This document shows positions 1 through 6,128 of a stretch of 9,139 nucleotides of DNA, one piece after another (position 1 is the first letter of the stretch; every line of letters starts with the position of its first letter). This stretch comes from Pseudomonadota bacterium. Its GTDB lineage: Bacteria; Pseudomonadota; Gammaproteobacteria; Burkholderiales; Burkholderiaceae. The stretch lies in contig JAJYBQ010000082.1 of NCBI GenBank assembly GCA_021778935.1, forward strand, positions 1 to 9,139. The letters are read 5' to 3'. A model generated the notes under the pieces. It saw only the letters and a program-made list of their open reading frames with translations, was not told the origin of the DNA and did no database searches. The position numbers and the translations under genes were made by a program.

Positions 1-1300
1 TGTGGCGCACGTGGCGCAGCAGCGATAGCGCGATCGCCGCCAGGATCCCGCTCTCCACGCCGCCGACCACGATCACCGTCGCGGTCGTCATCGCCAGTGC
101 GAATTCGCCGGGGCTTTCGCGGCGGATTTCGTTCAATTCGCGGACGTTGATGAGGCTGACCGCGATCGTGAAAACGATCGATGCCAGCACGCATTGCGGC
201 AGGTACTGCAGCCACCGACTCAGAAACAGCAGCACCGCGATGACGACGATCGCCAGGGTGATCTGGGCGATCTGGCTGCGCGCGCCCGCCTGATCGGCCA
301 TCGCAGTTTGCGTCGGGCTGCCGTTGACCACGAAGGCGCCGGTCATGGCTGCGGCCACGTTGGCCGCAGCAAGGCCGAGCAGATCTGCATCCTCGTCGAT
401 GGGGTCGCCATGGCGGTCGGCGAACGCGCGGCTGGTTGCAGCGCTCTGCGCGATCACCACAACGAAGCAGGATGCCGCCACCTCCAGGAGGTCCAGCGCC
501 TGGGTCCATCCAACCGGGGGCAGGCGCAAATGCGGCAGGCCGACCCGCAAGGGGCCGATCACGGCGATGCCGTGGCGGGCGAAGTGCCAGATCACGCTGG
601 CGCCGATGCTGGCGATCACCGCCGCCAGTGCGACCGGCCAGTGCGGCCGGAACCGCTTGAACAGCAGGATGGTCGTCACGACGATCGCCGACAGGGCGAA
701 CACCGGCCAGTGGATGGTCGACAGGTGGGTGGCGAGGTCGGCGGCTTGTTCGGTCGTGAGGCGCGACGAAAAGGGGATGGCCAGCATATCGCCCAGCATG
801 GCGATGCCGACCTGGACGCCGACGCCCGAAAGGAAGCCCACCAGGACCGTGCGCGACAGGAAATCGGCAAGGAAGCCGAGACGGAAGATGCGCGCGATCA
901 GCAGCATCATTGCGGTGAGCAGCGCAGTCATGCCTGCCAGCGCAACGTACTCGGGACTCGACGGATCGGCGAGTGCCGTGAGCCGGCCCGCAAAAATCGT
1001 GGCGGTTGCGGAGTCGGCGGCGACGACGAGAGTTGGCGAGGCGCCGAAGATCGCGAACGCTACTGCGGGGAAGAGGCCCGTGTAGAGTCCGGTCACCGGC
1101 GGCATGGCGGCGATGCGGGCATAGCCGAGGAGCTGCGGGATGTCCATCGAAGCGAGCACGACGCCGGCGGTGGCGTCGCGCAGCACTGCCGACCGATTCA
1201 CCGACGGCAGGCCTTTGAACAACCGGATGGACAGGAGGTGCTTGCGCAGTCCCGACCCTAGGCGGGCCGCCGGCTTGCCCGGAGTGTGTGGTGTTTCCAT
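1..1300 (-). CDS. SulP-family anion transporter (partial, C-terminus off left edge)
   Basis: The minus-strand frame is open from ATG at 1300-1298 to the left edge, giving 433 residues with no stop. It reads as the membrane domain of a SulP/SLC26 inorganic-anion transporter in the inner membrane. Residues about 42-78 carry the family signature: a DATAGVVLA-type first helix, then IPQLLGYA (54-61) and MPPVTGLYTGLFP (66-78). These are followed by GASPTLVVAADSAT (86-99), where many relatives have a VGPDAAT-like motif. Further hydrophobic helices follow, with NGSPTQT near the middle of the second half. The last visible stretch, GGVESGILAAIALSLLRHVRH, is where the membrane domain normally ends, so a cytoplasmic STAS domain is expected beyond the edge (usual family length 550-750). 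The substrate (sulfate, bicarbonate, dicarboxylate or other) cannot be read from the sequence. ATG 1300 was chosen because it leaves a normal N-terminal lead of about 40 residues. Its Shine-Dalgarno sequence is weak. The gene is divergent from dapF. Confidence 0.93.
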   Translation of the reverse strand, partial: METPHTPGKPAARLGSGLRKHLLSIRLFKGLPSVNRSAVLRDATAGVVLASMDIPQLLGYARIAAMPPVTGLYTGLFPAVAFAIFGASPTLVVAADSATATIFAGRLTALADPSSPEYVALAGMTALLTAMMLLIARIFRLGFLADFLSRTVLVGFLSGVGVQVGIAMLGDMLAIPFSSRLTTEQAADLATHLSTIHWPVFALSAIVVTTILLFKRFRPHWPVALAAVIASIGASVIWHFARHGIAVIGPLRVGLPHLRLPPVGWTQALDLLEVAASCFVVVIAQSAATSRAFADRHGDPIDEDADLLGLAAANVAAAMTGAFVVNGSPTQTAMADQAGARSQIAQITLAIVVIAVLLFLSRWLQYLPQCVLASIVFTIAVSLINVRELNEIRRESPGEFALAMTTATVIVVGGVESGILAAIALSLLRHVRH

Positions 1301-1320
1301 GCGGGAGCGAGTCGTCGCGC

Positions 1321-1350
1321 CGAGGTTGCCCGAGGTTGCCTGAGGTTGCC
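1321..1350. repeat. Three tandem 10-bp repeats, unit (C/T)GAGGTTGCC
   Basis: Three back-to-back 10-bp units lie at 1321-1330, 1331-1340 and 1341-1350. The first two are identical (CGAGGTTGCC). The third differs only in its first base (T for C). They sit between the SulP start codon (1300) and the dyad at 1348-1369. On the minus strand they would lie in the SulP leader or promoter region. A 10-bp period is close to one helical turn, so the copies could present the same face of the DNA to a protein. They could also be a slippage-prone microsatellite. No function is known to me. Confidence 0.85.
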
Positions 1351-1369
1351 AATGGGGTGCCCAATTGGC
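1348..1369. promoter_or_regulatory. Operator-like inverted repeat, 10-bp arms
   Basis: The left arm GCCAATGGGG (1348-1357) and the right arm CCCAATTGGC (1360-1369) are complementary at 9 of 10 positions around a TG centre; the single mismatch is G1354 against A1363. The size and symmetry suit a binding site for a dimeric regulator. It overlaps the last repeat unit by three bases and lies just downstream of a minus-strand TATGAT (1379-1374). If that hexamer is the SulP -10 box, the dyad would cover the start of transcription and act as an operator. It lies about 100 bases upstream of dapF. Its two-base centre makes it less attractive as an RNA hairpin, although a shorter stem with a larger loop is possible. 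The regulator is unknown. Confidence 0.45.
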
Positions 1370-1373
1370 GTCG

Positions 1374-1379
1374 ATCATA
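1374..1379 (-). promoter_or_regulatory. Possible -10 box for the SulP gene
   Basis: On the minus strand this reads TATGAT, five of six matches to the sigma-70 -10 consensus, about 74 bases upstream of the SulP ATG. No good -35 hexamer is visible at 16-18 bp spacing, and there is no extended TG. The call rests on one hexamer plus its position next to the dyad. Confidence 0.25.
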
Positions 1380-1454
1380 CCGGTACGGAACCCCGCTTCG
1401 GCGGCGCAACCGCGCGGTCAGCCGGTCGACTCGGAACACGGTCTCGGTGTCGGC

Positions 1455-1460
1455 GATAAT
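1455..1460 (+). promoter_or_regulatory. Possible -10 box directly upstream of dapF
   Basis: GATAAT matches the sigma-70 -10 consensus at five of six positions and ends only six bases before the dapF ATG at 1467. Transcription starting about seven bases downstream would begin at or next to the start codon, giving a leaderless mRNA. This would fit the lack of a clear Shine-Dalgarno sequence before dapF. No convincing -35 is visible at the usual spacing, so a chance match is quite possible. Confidence 0.2.
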
Positions 1461-1466
1461 CGCGGC

Positions 1467-2333
1467 ATGAAGCTCCGTTTTGTCAAAATGCAGGGGGCGG
1501 GAAACGATTTCGTCATGCTCGACGGGATCGGGCAGCCGCTTGAGCTCGACGCGCGCCGGATCCGCGCCCTCGCGGACCGCCGCTACGGCGTTGGCGCAGA
1601 CCAAGTGCTGGTCGTCGAGCGCGCGCCGGTCTCCGGCCCGGGCGCCGAGGCGGACTTCCGCTATCGCATTTTCAACGCCGACGGCGGCGAGGTGGAGCAA
1701 TGCGGTAACGGCGCACGCTGCTTCGTCAAGTTCGTGCGGCGGCTCGGCCTTACCGACAAGCGCCGGATCCGGGTGGTGACCGCGAGCGGCGTGATCGAGC
1801 CGTGCCTGGAGGAGGACGGCCAGGTTACCGTCGACATGGGACCCGCGGACTTTCGACCGGAGGCTAGCGGCTTCGACGTCTCGGGTCTCGTGCCTTTGCC
1901 GCGCGGCGGCGCGCAGGCATGGCCGCTCGATCTGGATCGGCGTTCGGTGCCGGTCTGCATCGTGTCGATGGGCAATCCCCACGCCGTGCAGTTCGTCGAC
2001 GACGTCGACGCGGCGCCGGTGACGGCGGATGGCCCGCGGATCGAGCGGCACCCGCGGTTCGCCCGGGGGGTCAACGCCGGCTTTGCCCAGGTAGTCGATC
2101 GGTCGCATCTGCGGCTGCGGGTGTGGGAGCGTGGCGCGGGCGAGACCTTGGCCTGCGGTACCGGCGCCTGCGCCGCGGCGGTGGCGGGCATCCGGACGGG
2201 GTTGCTCGACGCCCCGGTCCAGGTTGCGGCGCGTGGGGGCACGCTGCGCATCGCTTGGGACGGAGACGGTACCTCGGTATGGATGACCGGTCCGGCGGAA
2301 CCGGTGTTCGAAGGAGAAATGGATTTACCATGA
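1467..2333 (+). CDS. dapF: Diaminopimelate epimerase
   Basis: This 288-residue protein converts LL- to meso-diaminopimelate in the cytoplasm, a late step of lysine biosynthesis and the source of the peptidoglycan cross-linking residue. The two-fold DapF architecture is intact. The first half has [13 protein letters not shown] (8-20), GVGADQ (41-46) and [17 protein letters not shown] (69-85), with catalytic Cys79. The second half has MGNPH (168-172), GVNAGF (201-206) and [16 protein letters not shown] (220-235), with the partner Cys230. Asn170, Asn203, Glu221 and Arg222 match the substrate-binding positions known in the family. Length is normal (about 275-290). ATG 1467 is the start because the protein begins [15 protein letters not shown], as expected; an upstream in-frame extension to 1365 has no family similarity. 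It is the first gene of a plus-strand operon, and its TGA overlaps the next ATG (ATGA). Confidence 0.97.
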   Translation: MKLRFVKMQGAGNDFVMLDGIGQPLELDARRIRALADRRYGVGADQVLVVERAPVSGPGAEADFRYRIFNADGGEVEQCGNGARCFVKFVRRLGLTDKRRIRVVTASGVIEPCLEEDGQVTVDMGPADFRPEASGFDVSGLVPLPRGGAQAWPLDLDRRSVPVCIVSMGNPHAVQFVDDVDAAPVTADGPRIERHPRFARGVNAGFAQVVDRSHLRLRVWERGAGETLACGTGACAAAVAGIRTGLLDAPVQVAARGGTLRIAWDGDGTSVWMTGPAEPVFEGEMDLP

Positions 2334-2980
2334 GCGAACCGCAGTGGAATGAAAACGATGTCGCCCGCTATCTGCGGGAGACCCCGGGGTTCTTCGATCG
2401 CCATGCCGAACTGCTGGCGGAATTGAAGATCTCCGACCCTCAGCGGGGGGCCGCGGTATCGCTGATGGAGCGGCAGGCGCAGTTGCTGCGTGAACGCAAT
2501 AAGGCGCTCGAAACCAAACTTGCGAACCTGATTCGCATCGGCCACGACAATGACCGGCTGCTGCGCAATCTGATCGACTGGACGCGCAACCTGGTCGCGC
2601 TCCGGAACCGGGAGACGATGGCGGGCGATGCCGCGCACGAGCTGGAACGCATTTTTTCCATCCCGATGGCGGCGATCCGGACCTGGTCGGTCGCCGACGC
2701 GGACGCCGCGATGGCAACCGCGGTGGAAGCCGCGCGTGGCCTGCATGCGCCACTGTGCGGCGCCGAGATCGATCTGCGACGGTTCGGCTGGCTGGACGAG
2801 CGGTGGGGCGAGGCCAAGAGTGCCGCACTCGTTCCGTTGCGTGTCGCCGATGGGGCCGACGCCTTCGGGCTGATCGTGCTCGGCTCGCCGGAGCCGGCAC
2901 GCTTCGATGCGGCGATGGGCACCGCGGTGCTCGCACTCATCGGGGAACTGACCAGCGCCGCGCTGCGGCCGGACGCATGA
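2330..2980 (+). CDS. DUF484 family protein
   Basis: This is a 216-residue soluble protein of the DUF484 family, whose members lie next to dapF in many gamma- and betaproteobacteria. The N-terminal part shows the typical start: [15 protein letters not shown] (11-25), the ELLAEL helix, and [18 protein letters not shown] (40-57). It leads into a helical, probably coiled-coil stretch to about residue 90. The C-terminal part (about 100-212) is a GAF-like fold, with [22 protein letters not shown] (165-186) and [17 protein letters not shown] (191-207). The family's function is unsettled; the GAF-like region suggests ligand sensing or dimerisation, but no ligand can be named. The start overlaps the dapF stop by 4 bases. 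An AAGGAG at 2311-2316 lies 13 bases upstream, further than ideal, so translational coupling is likely. The stop again overlaps the next ATG. Confidence 0.92.
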   Translation: MSEPQWNENDVARYLRETPGFFDRHAELLAELKISDPQRGAAVSLMERQAQLLRERNKALETKLANLIRIGHDNDRLLRNLIDWTRNLVALRNRETMAGDAAHELERIFSIPMAAIRTWSVADADAAMATAVEAARGLHAPLCGAEIDLRRFGWLDERWGEAKSAALVPLRVADGADAFGLIVLGSPEPARFDAAMGTAVLALIGELTSAALRPDA

Positions 2981-4227
2981 CCGCAGCGGGATCGGTTTTT
3001 CTCAAACCGGGCAAGGAGCGCTCGCTGTTGCGCCGGCACCCATGGGTATATGCCGGGGCGATTGCGCAGGTCCGTGGCTCGCCGGCCAGCGGCGACCTCG
3101 TCGCCATCCATGCCGCCGACCAGCGGTTTCTCGCCTGGGCGGCCTGGTCGCCGGAGTCGGCGATCCGCCTGCGTTGTTGGAGTTTTCGTGAGGCGGACGA
3201 GATCGGCGACGCCTGGATGGCCGCCCGGATCGGCGCAGCGGTGGCGCGCCGGCGCGACCTGCGCCAGGTTACCGATGCGGTGCGGCTGGTCTATGCGGAA
3301 GCGGATTTTCTCCCCGGGCTGGTTGTGGACCGGTATGGCGACCATCTGGTCGTGCAGATGCAGGCCCCGGGAATCGAGCGCTACCGTGAAGCCTTGCTCG
3401 ATGCGATCTGTCGCGCCAGCGATTGCGACAACGTGTTCGATCGGTCCGATCGCGCCTTGCGTGCGCGCGAGGGCCTGCCCGCGACGAGCGGCGTGCTGCG
3501 CGGCGAAGCGCCGCCGGAGGTCATCGAAGTGCGGGAGCACGACGTCCGCTTCGGCGTCGAGGTGCGCCGAGGGCACAAGACCGGTTTCTACATTGACCAG
3601 CGGGACAACCGCCGACGGATCGCGGACTTGGTGCGCACATTTCGCGCACGGCACGGGCGGCCGCCGCGCGTGCTCAACTGCTTTTGTTACACGGGCGGGT
3701 TCAGTCTGGCTGCGGCCCTGGCCGGTGCGGAAACCGTGGTTTCCGTCGACTCGTCCGCAGATGCGTTGGCCCTGGCGCACGCGAACGCGGAGCGCAACGG
3801 TATCGCATCGACCCCGACCTCGGCTGCGCATTCGCGCGCGACCGACGGCGTGCAGTGGCGTTGCGCCGACGTGTTCGAGGAGTTGCGCGCCATGCGTGCC
3901 CGCGACGAGCGGTTCGACTTGATCGTGCTCGATCCGCCGAAGTTCGCGGCCAACCACCATCAGGTCGATCGCGCGGCCCGGGCCTACAAGGACATCAATT
4001 TCAACGGGCTGCGGTTGCTGGATCCGGGTGGCCACCTGCTGACGTTCTCGTGTTCCGGCGCGATCGATGCCGATCTGTTCCAGAAAATCGTTGCCGGCGC
4101 GGTGATCGATGCCGACGTCGAATGCGATTTGCGCGCGCGCCTCGCCGCCGGCTTGGATCATCCGATCCGGATGACGCACCCGGAGAGCGAGTACCTCAAG
4201 GGGCTGTGGTTGGAACGCGGCGATTGA
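2977..4227 (+). CDS. rlmI: 23S rRNA (cytosine-C5) methyltransferase, RlmI-like
   Basis: This 416-residue SAM-dependent RNA methyltransferase belongs to the RlmI (YccW) type, which methylates C1962 of 23S rRNA at C5 in E. coli. The N-terminal PUA domain (about 1-80) includes KERSLLRRHPWVYAGAI (13-29). A middle EEHS-type region follows, with DFLPGLVVDRYGDHLVVQ (110-127) and RRGHKTGFYIDQRDNR (197-212). The Rossmann-like catalytic domain has motif I NCFCYTGGFSLAAALAGA (234-251), the acidic SAM ribose ligand Asp258, motif IV DPPKF (319-323) and TFSCSG (356-361), whose Cys359 is the expected nucleophile. The ending HPESEYLKGLWL is typical. It is about 20 residues longer than the E. coli protein, partly from an insertion near residues 278-288. 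ATG 2977 overlaps the DUF484 stop with no Shine-Dalgarno of its own, so it is probably translated by coupling. It is the last gene of the operon and converges on the M50 gene 13 bases away. Confidence 0.93.
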   Translation: MTAAGSVFLKPGKERSLLRRHPWVYAGAIAQVRGSPASGDLVAIHAADQRFLAWAAWSPESAIRLRCWSFREADEIGDAWMAARIGAAVARRRDLRQVTDAVRLVYAEADFLPGLVVDRYGDHLVVQMQAPGIERYREALLDAICRASDCDNVFDRSDRALRAREGLPATSGVLRGEAPPEVIEVREHDVRFGVEVRRGHKTGFYIDQRDNRRRIADLVRTFRARHGRPPRVLNCFCYTGGFSLAAALAGAETVVSVDSSADALALAHANAERNGIASTPTSAAHSRATDGVQWRCADVFEELRAMRARDERFDLIVLDPPKFAANHHQVDRAARAYKDINFNGLRLLDPGGHLLTFSCSGAIDADLFQKIVAGAVIDADVECDLRARLAAGLDHPIRMTHPESEYLKGLWLERGD

Positions 4228-4240
4228 ACGGTCCGCCTGC

Positions 4241-5026
4241 TCAATGCGGCAGCATGTCCTCATTGCGGATGTACAACAGCAGCGCGTGCGTTTCGTATGA
4301 CATCACCGCGAGAAAGGCGGCGAGGCCGAGATAGGCTAGGCCGTATCGCCACCGCGCACCGCCACGCACTTCATAGTAAGCGCGCACTTCCGGTGAGTTC
4401 GGGTCTTCCCGCCATGCTGCGTAGAGCTGCGGCGCAGCCAGCAGCGCAATGATGAGCAGCAAGGGGCTGGGGCGCAGCAGAAAGAGCCCCACCAGGACGG
4501 GGATTCCGAGCAGCCAGACCTTCGACCCCAGCACGGCGGTGATCCGCCCGCCGTCGAACGGCGGCACGGGAATCAGATTGAACAGATTCAGCATGAATCC
4601 GGCATAGGAGATTGCGATGAACAGGGCCGATTGCTCGTGGACGCCCATGTAAAACGTCACGACCGCGGCCAGGGTGCCGAGCAGCGGCCCTCCGAGACCC
4701 ACATATGCCTCGGTTTCCGCGTCGTGCGGTAGATCCTTGAGCTGCACCCAGGCGCCGACGAACGGCACGAAGGTCGGTAGCCCGACATTGAGTCCTCGCC
4801 GCCGCGCCGCGACGTAGTGCCCCAGCTCATGGATGAGCAGCATGAACACGAACCCGACCCCATACGGCCAGCCATAGAGCCAGCCGTATACCGCCACGGA
4901 CAGCAGCATCGTGCCAGCCATCAGGGCGATCTTGCCGAATTTGGCGCCGGTAAGAAGTAGCAGCAGAATTTTGAGCATGAATTTGGGGTAAATCCAGGCC
5001 GCGCCGGATTCGAAGGCACAATACAT
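4241..5026 (-). CDS. Site-2-protease-like M50 family zinc metallopeptidase
   Basis: This 261-residue integral membrane protein carries the zinc-protease motif HELGH (66-70), with Glu67 as catalytic acid/base. The third zinc ligand is Asp158, in NLIPVPPFDGG (150-160), the hallmark of the M50/S2P family. A GLGGPLLG segment (110-117) corresponds to the conserved GP-containing loop. Predicted membrane segments are roughly 17-26, 33-52, 55-75, 108-127, 133-155, 168-200 and 228-247. It lacks a PDZ domain, so it resembles the short SpoIVFB-like group rather than RseP. It presumably cuts a transmembrane or membrane-bound substrate; the substrate is unknown. ATG 5026-5024 is the furthest possible start, with an in-frame TAG directly before it. 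Met17 (4978) is an alternative. Neither has a clear Shine-Dalgarno sequence. The gene is divergent from dksA and convergent with rlmI. Confidence 0.9.
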   Translation of the reverse strand: MYCAFESGAAWIYPKFMLKILLLLLTGAKFGKIALMAGTMLLSVAVYGWLYGWPYGVGFVFMLLIHELGHYVAARRRGLNVGLPTFVPFVGAWVQLKDLPHDAETEAYVGLGGPLLGTLAAVVTFYMGVHEQSALFIAISYAGFMLNLFNLIPVPPFDGGRITAVLGSKVWLLGIPVLVGLFLLRPSPLLLIIALLAAPQLYAAWREDPNSPEVRAYYEVRGGARWRYGLAYLGLAAFLAVMSYETHALLLYIRNEDMLPH

Positions 5027-5030
5027 CTAC

Positions 5031-5059
5031 TTGGGATACGGCCGATTATGGACTACACT
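5031..5059 (+). promoter_or_regulatory. Candidate sigma-70 promoter for the dksA-family gene
   Basis: TTGGGA (5031-5036) and TACACT (5054-5059) match the -35 and -10 consensus at four of six positions each, with an ideal 17-bp spacer. Transcription would begin near 5066, giving a leader of about 60 bases before ATG 5127. The element lies between two divergent start codons. A minus-strand CATAAT (5050-5045) inside the spacer could be the -10 box of the M50 gene, so the two promoters would overlap and compete. Confidence 0.4.
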
Positions 5060-5071
5060 TCGCGCCCGAAT

Positions 5072-5090
5072 TTCTCTGCTTTGTAGAGAA
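5072..5090 (+). promoter_or_regulatory. Short hairpin in the dksA leader
   Basis: TTCTCT (5072-5077) and AGAGAA (5085-5090) form a 6-bp stem around a 7-base loop, extendable by one G-U pair. It would lie at the start of the predicted dksA leader transcript and is AT-rich for this genome. It might influence transcript stability or translation, but a 6-bp A/T-rich stem is weak, so function is uncertain. Confidence 0.3.
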
Positions 5091-5115
5091 TGCGGCGCGG
5101 TGCACAACCCATCAC

Positions 5116-5120
5116 GGGAG
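5116..5120 (+). promoter_or_regulatory. Ribosome binding site deciding the dksA start
   Basis: GGGAG lies six bases before ATG 5127. This supports 5127 over the longer in-frame opening at 5031, whose extra 32 residues show no DksA similarity and overlap the predicted promoter. Confidence 0.65.
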
Positions 5121-5126
5121 TGGTCG

Positions 5127-6056
5127 ATGGCAGCGAAGCCCAAAACTCCGGCCCGCCCGGGGGGGAGAGCGAAGGCCGTATCCAGGACGTCGGGCGCCGT
5201 CGTGGCGAAGCCCGCCCGGAAGTCGGCTGCGAAGCCATCGGTGCATACCGTCGCGAAGAAGTCCGCGTCCGGCAAGGTGGTGGCCGGGGCGGGGAAAAAG
5301 GCGCCTGCTTCGCCCAAGACGGCCCGCGCGCCGACGGCGAAGAAGGTCGTTGCTCCCGCCGCCAAGCCGTTGAAACCCGGGCGTCCGGCGCGGGACGGCG
5401 TGGCGCGTACGGCTCCGGCGGGGAAGCCGCGGAGCGTCGTCGCCGCGCCGGTGGCTGGCATGGTCGAAAGCCTTGCGGTACCGGCGCATCCGATCCGGGC
5501 GCCGGTTGGCGGGCCGCCGCTGCCCACACCAAAATCATCAGCGCGCGTTGCGCTGGGGATTCGCCCCGAGGATCTTGCCTCGGCGCATGAATATCTGCTC
5601 GCCCGGTCGGCAAGCCGCAGCGAGGCACCCATCCTGGTAGGAGGAATGAAGTTGCTGACAGAGGAAGAATTGCTGGCGATGCCGGAATCGGATTACATGA
5701 ACGACGCGCAACTCGCGTTCTTCCGCTACCGCCTGCAGCAGATGGAAAAAGAGTTGCTCGCCAACGCTGGCGAGACCACGGAACATCTGCGCGAGACGGT
5801 GATCGTGCCTGATCCGGCGGACCGCGCAACGATCGAGGAAGAGCACGCCTTGGAGCTGCGCACCCGGGACCGGGAACGCAAGCTCCTGAAGAAGGTGCAG
5901 GCGTCCCTTGCGCAGATCGATGCGGGGGAGTACGGATATTGCGAGGAAACCGGCGAACCGATCGGCATCCCGCGCCTGCTGGCGCGCCCGACTGCCACGC
6001 TCAGCCTGGAAGCGCAGCAGCGGCGCGAGCTGAAGCAGAAGCTGTTCGGGGATTGA
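5127..6056 (+). CDS. dksA: DksA/TraR-family RNA polymerase-binding regulator with long basic N-terminal tail
   Basis: This 309-residue protein has a C-terminal half (about 174-309) that is a full DksA, a cytoplasmic factor entering the RNA polymerase secondary channel and acting with ppGpp on rRNA and amino-acid promoters. SDYMNDAQLAFFR (188-200) opens the domain. The coiled-coil tip carries the D-P-x-D-R-A motif (Asp229, Asp232, Ala234), and RTRDRERKLLKK (245-256) follows. Aligned by eye to E. coli, ppGpp site-2 residues Arg91, Leu95, Lys98 and Arg129 correspond to Arg249, Leu253, Lys256 and Arg287; Lys139 becomes Gln297. The four-Cys zinc finger is reduced to C-x2-T-x17-S-x2-A (Cys272, Thr275, Ser293, Ala296), a Cys-poor pattern I recall from other proteobacterial DksA proteins. 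Residues 1 to about 170 are a low-complexity Ala/Pro/Lys/Val tail with repeated AKKxA/KPA-type pieces, absent from the 151-residue E. coli protein and probably disordered and nucleic-acid-binding. Confidence 0.92.
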   Translation: MAAKPKTPARPGGRAKAVSRTSGAVVAKPARKSAAKPSVHTVAKKSASGKVVAGAGKKAPASPKTARAPTAKKVVAPAAKPLKPGRPARDGVARTAPAGKPRSVVAAPVAGMVESLAVPAHPIRAPVGGPPLPTPKSSARVALGIRPEDLASAHEYLLARSASRSEAPILVGGMKLLTEEELLAMPESDYMNDAQLAFFRYRLQQMEKELLANAGETTEHLRETVIVPDPADRATIEEEHALELRTRDRERKLLKKVQASLAQIDAGEYGYCEETGEPIGIPRLLARPTATLSLEAQQRRELKQKLFGD

Positions 6057-6074
6057 CCACCCGCTCCTGCGGGG

Positions 6075-6104
6075 GCGCCCCCTCCCGCACGCGGGAGAGG
6101 GCGT
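6075..6104. terminator. Strong imperfect hairpin in the convergent dksA/ctp gap
   Basis: The inner stem TCCCG (6083-6087) pairs with CGGGA (6092-6096) across a 4-base loop. It extends outward through one more C-G pair, one C-A mismatch, then CGCCC (6076-6080) with GGGCG (6099-6103) and a closing G-T. It sits 19 bases after the dksA-family stop and 25 bases beyond the protease stop, so it could end transcription from both sides. No T-run follows on either strand, so it is not a classical intrinsic terminator. Its core resembles the CCCTCTCCCGC/GCGGGAGAGGG palindromes scattered between genes in many GC-rich proteobacteria, so it may instead be a REP-like element that stabilises 3' ends. Confidence 0.45.
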
Positions 6105-6128
6105 ACCCCTGCTGCGGCGCAGCGCAGG

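Noticed and set aside
194..1261. 355-residue plus-strand open frame over the SulP region
   Set aside because: It is antisense to a clear SulP transporter; the product is rich in Arg, Gly, His, Asp and Gln with no recognisable domain, as expected from a GC-rich reverse frame.
1365..1466. Upstream in-frame extension of dapF
   Set aside because: DapF proteins begin at the [19 protein letters not shown] sequence; the extension has no family similarity and covers the intergenic regulatory region.
1661..2746. 361-residue minus-strand open frame
   Set aside because: Antisense shadow of dapF and DUF484; no motifs.
2440..4263. 607-residue minus-strand open frame, the longest in the window
   Set aside because: It lies opposite DUF484 and rlmI, both with strong family motifs. 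Its sequence has no domain I recognise, and long antisense frames are common at this GC content.
5031..5126. N-terminal extension of the DksA-family protein from ATG 5031, including a C-x2-C pair
   Set aside because: A good ribosome binding site favours ATG 5127, the extra residues are unlike DksA, and the region contains the likely promoter.
6111..6123. GCTGC/GCAGC dyad as a separate terminator
   Set aside because: Only five pairs around a three-base loop and no T-run; too weak to call alone.
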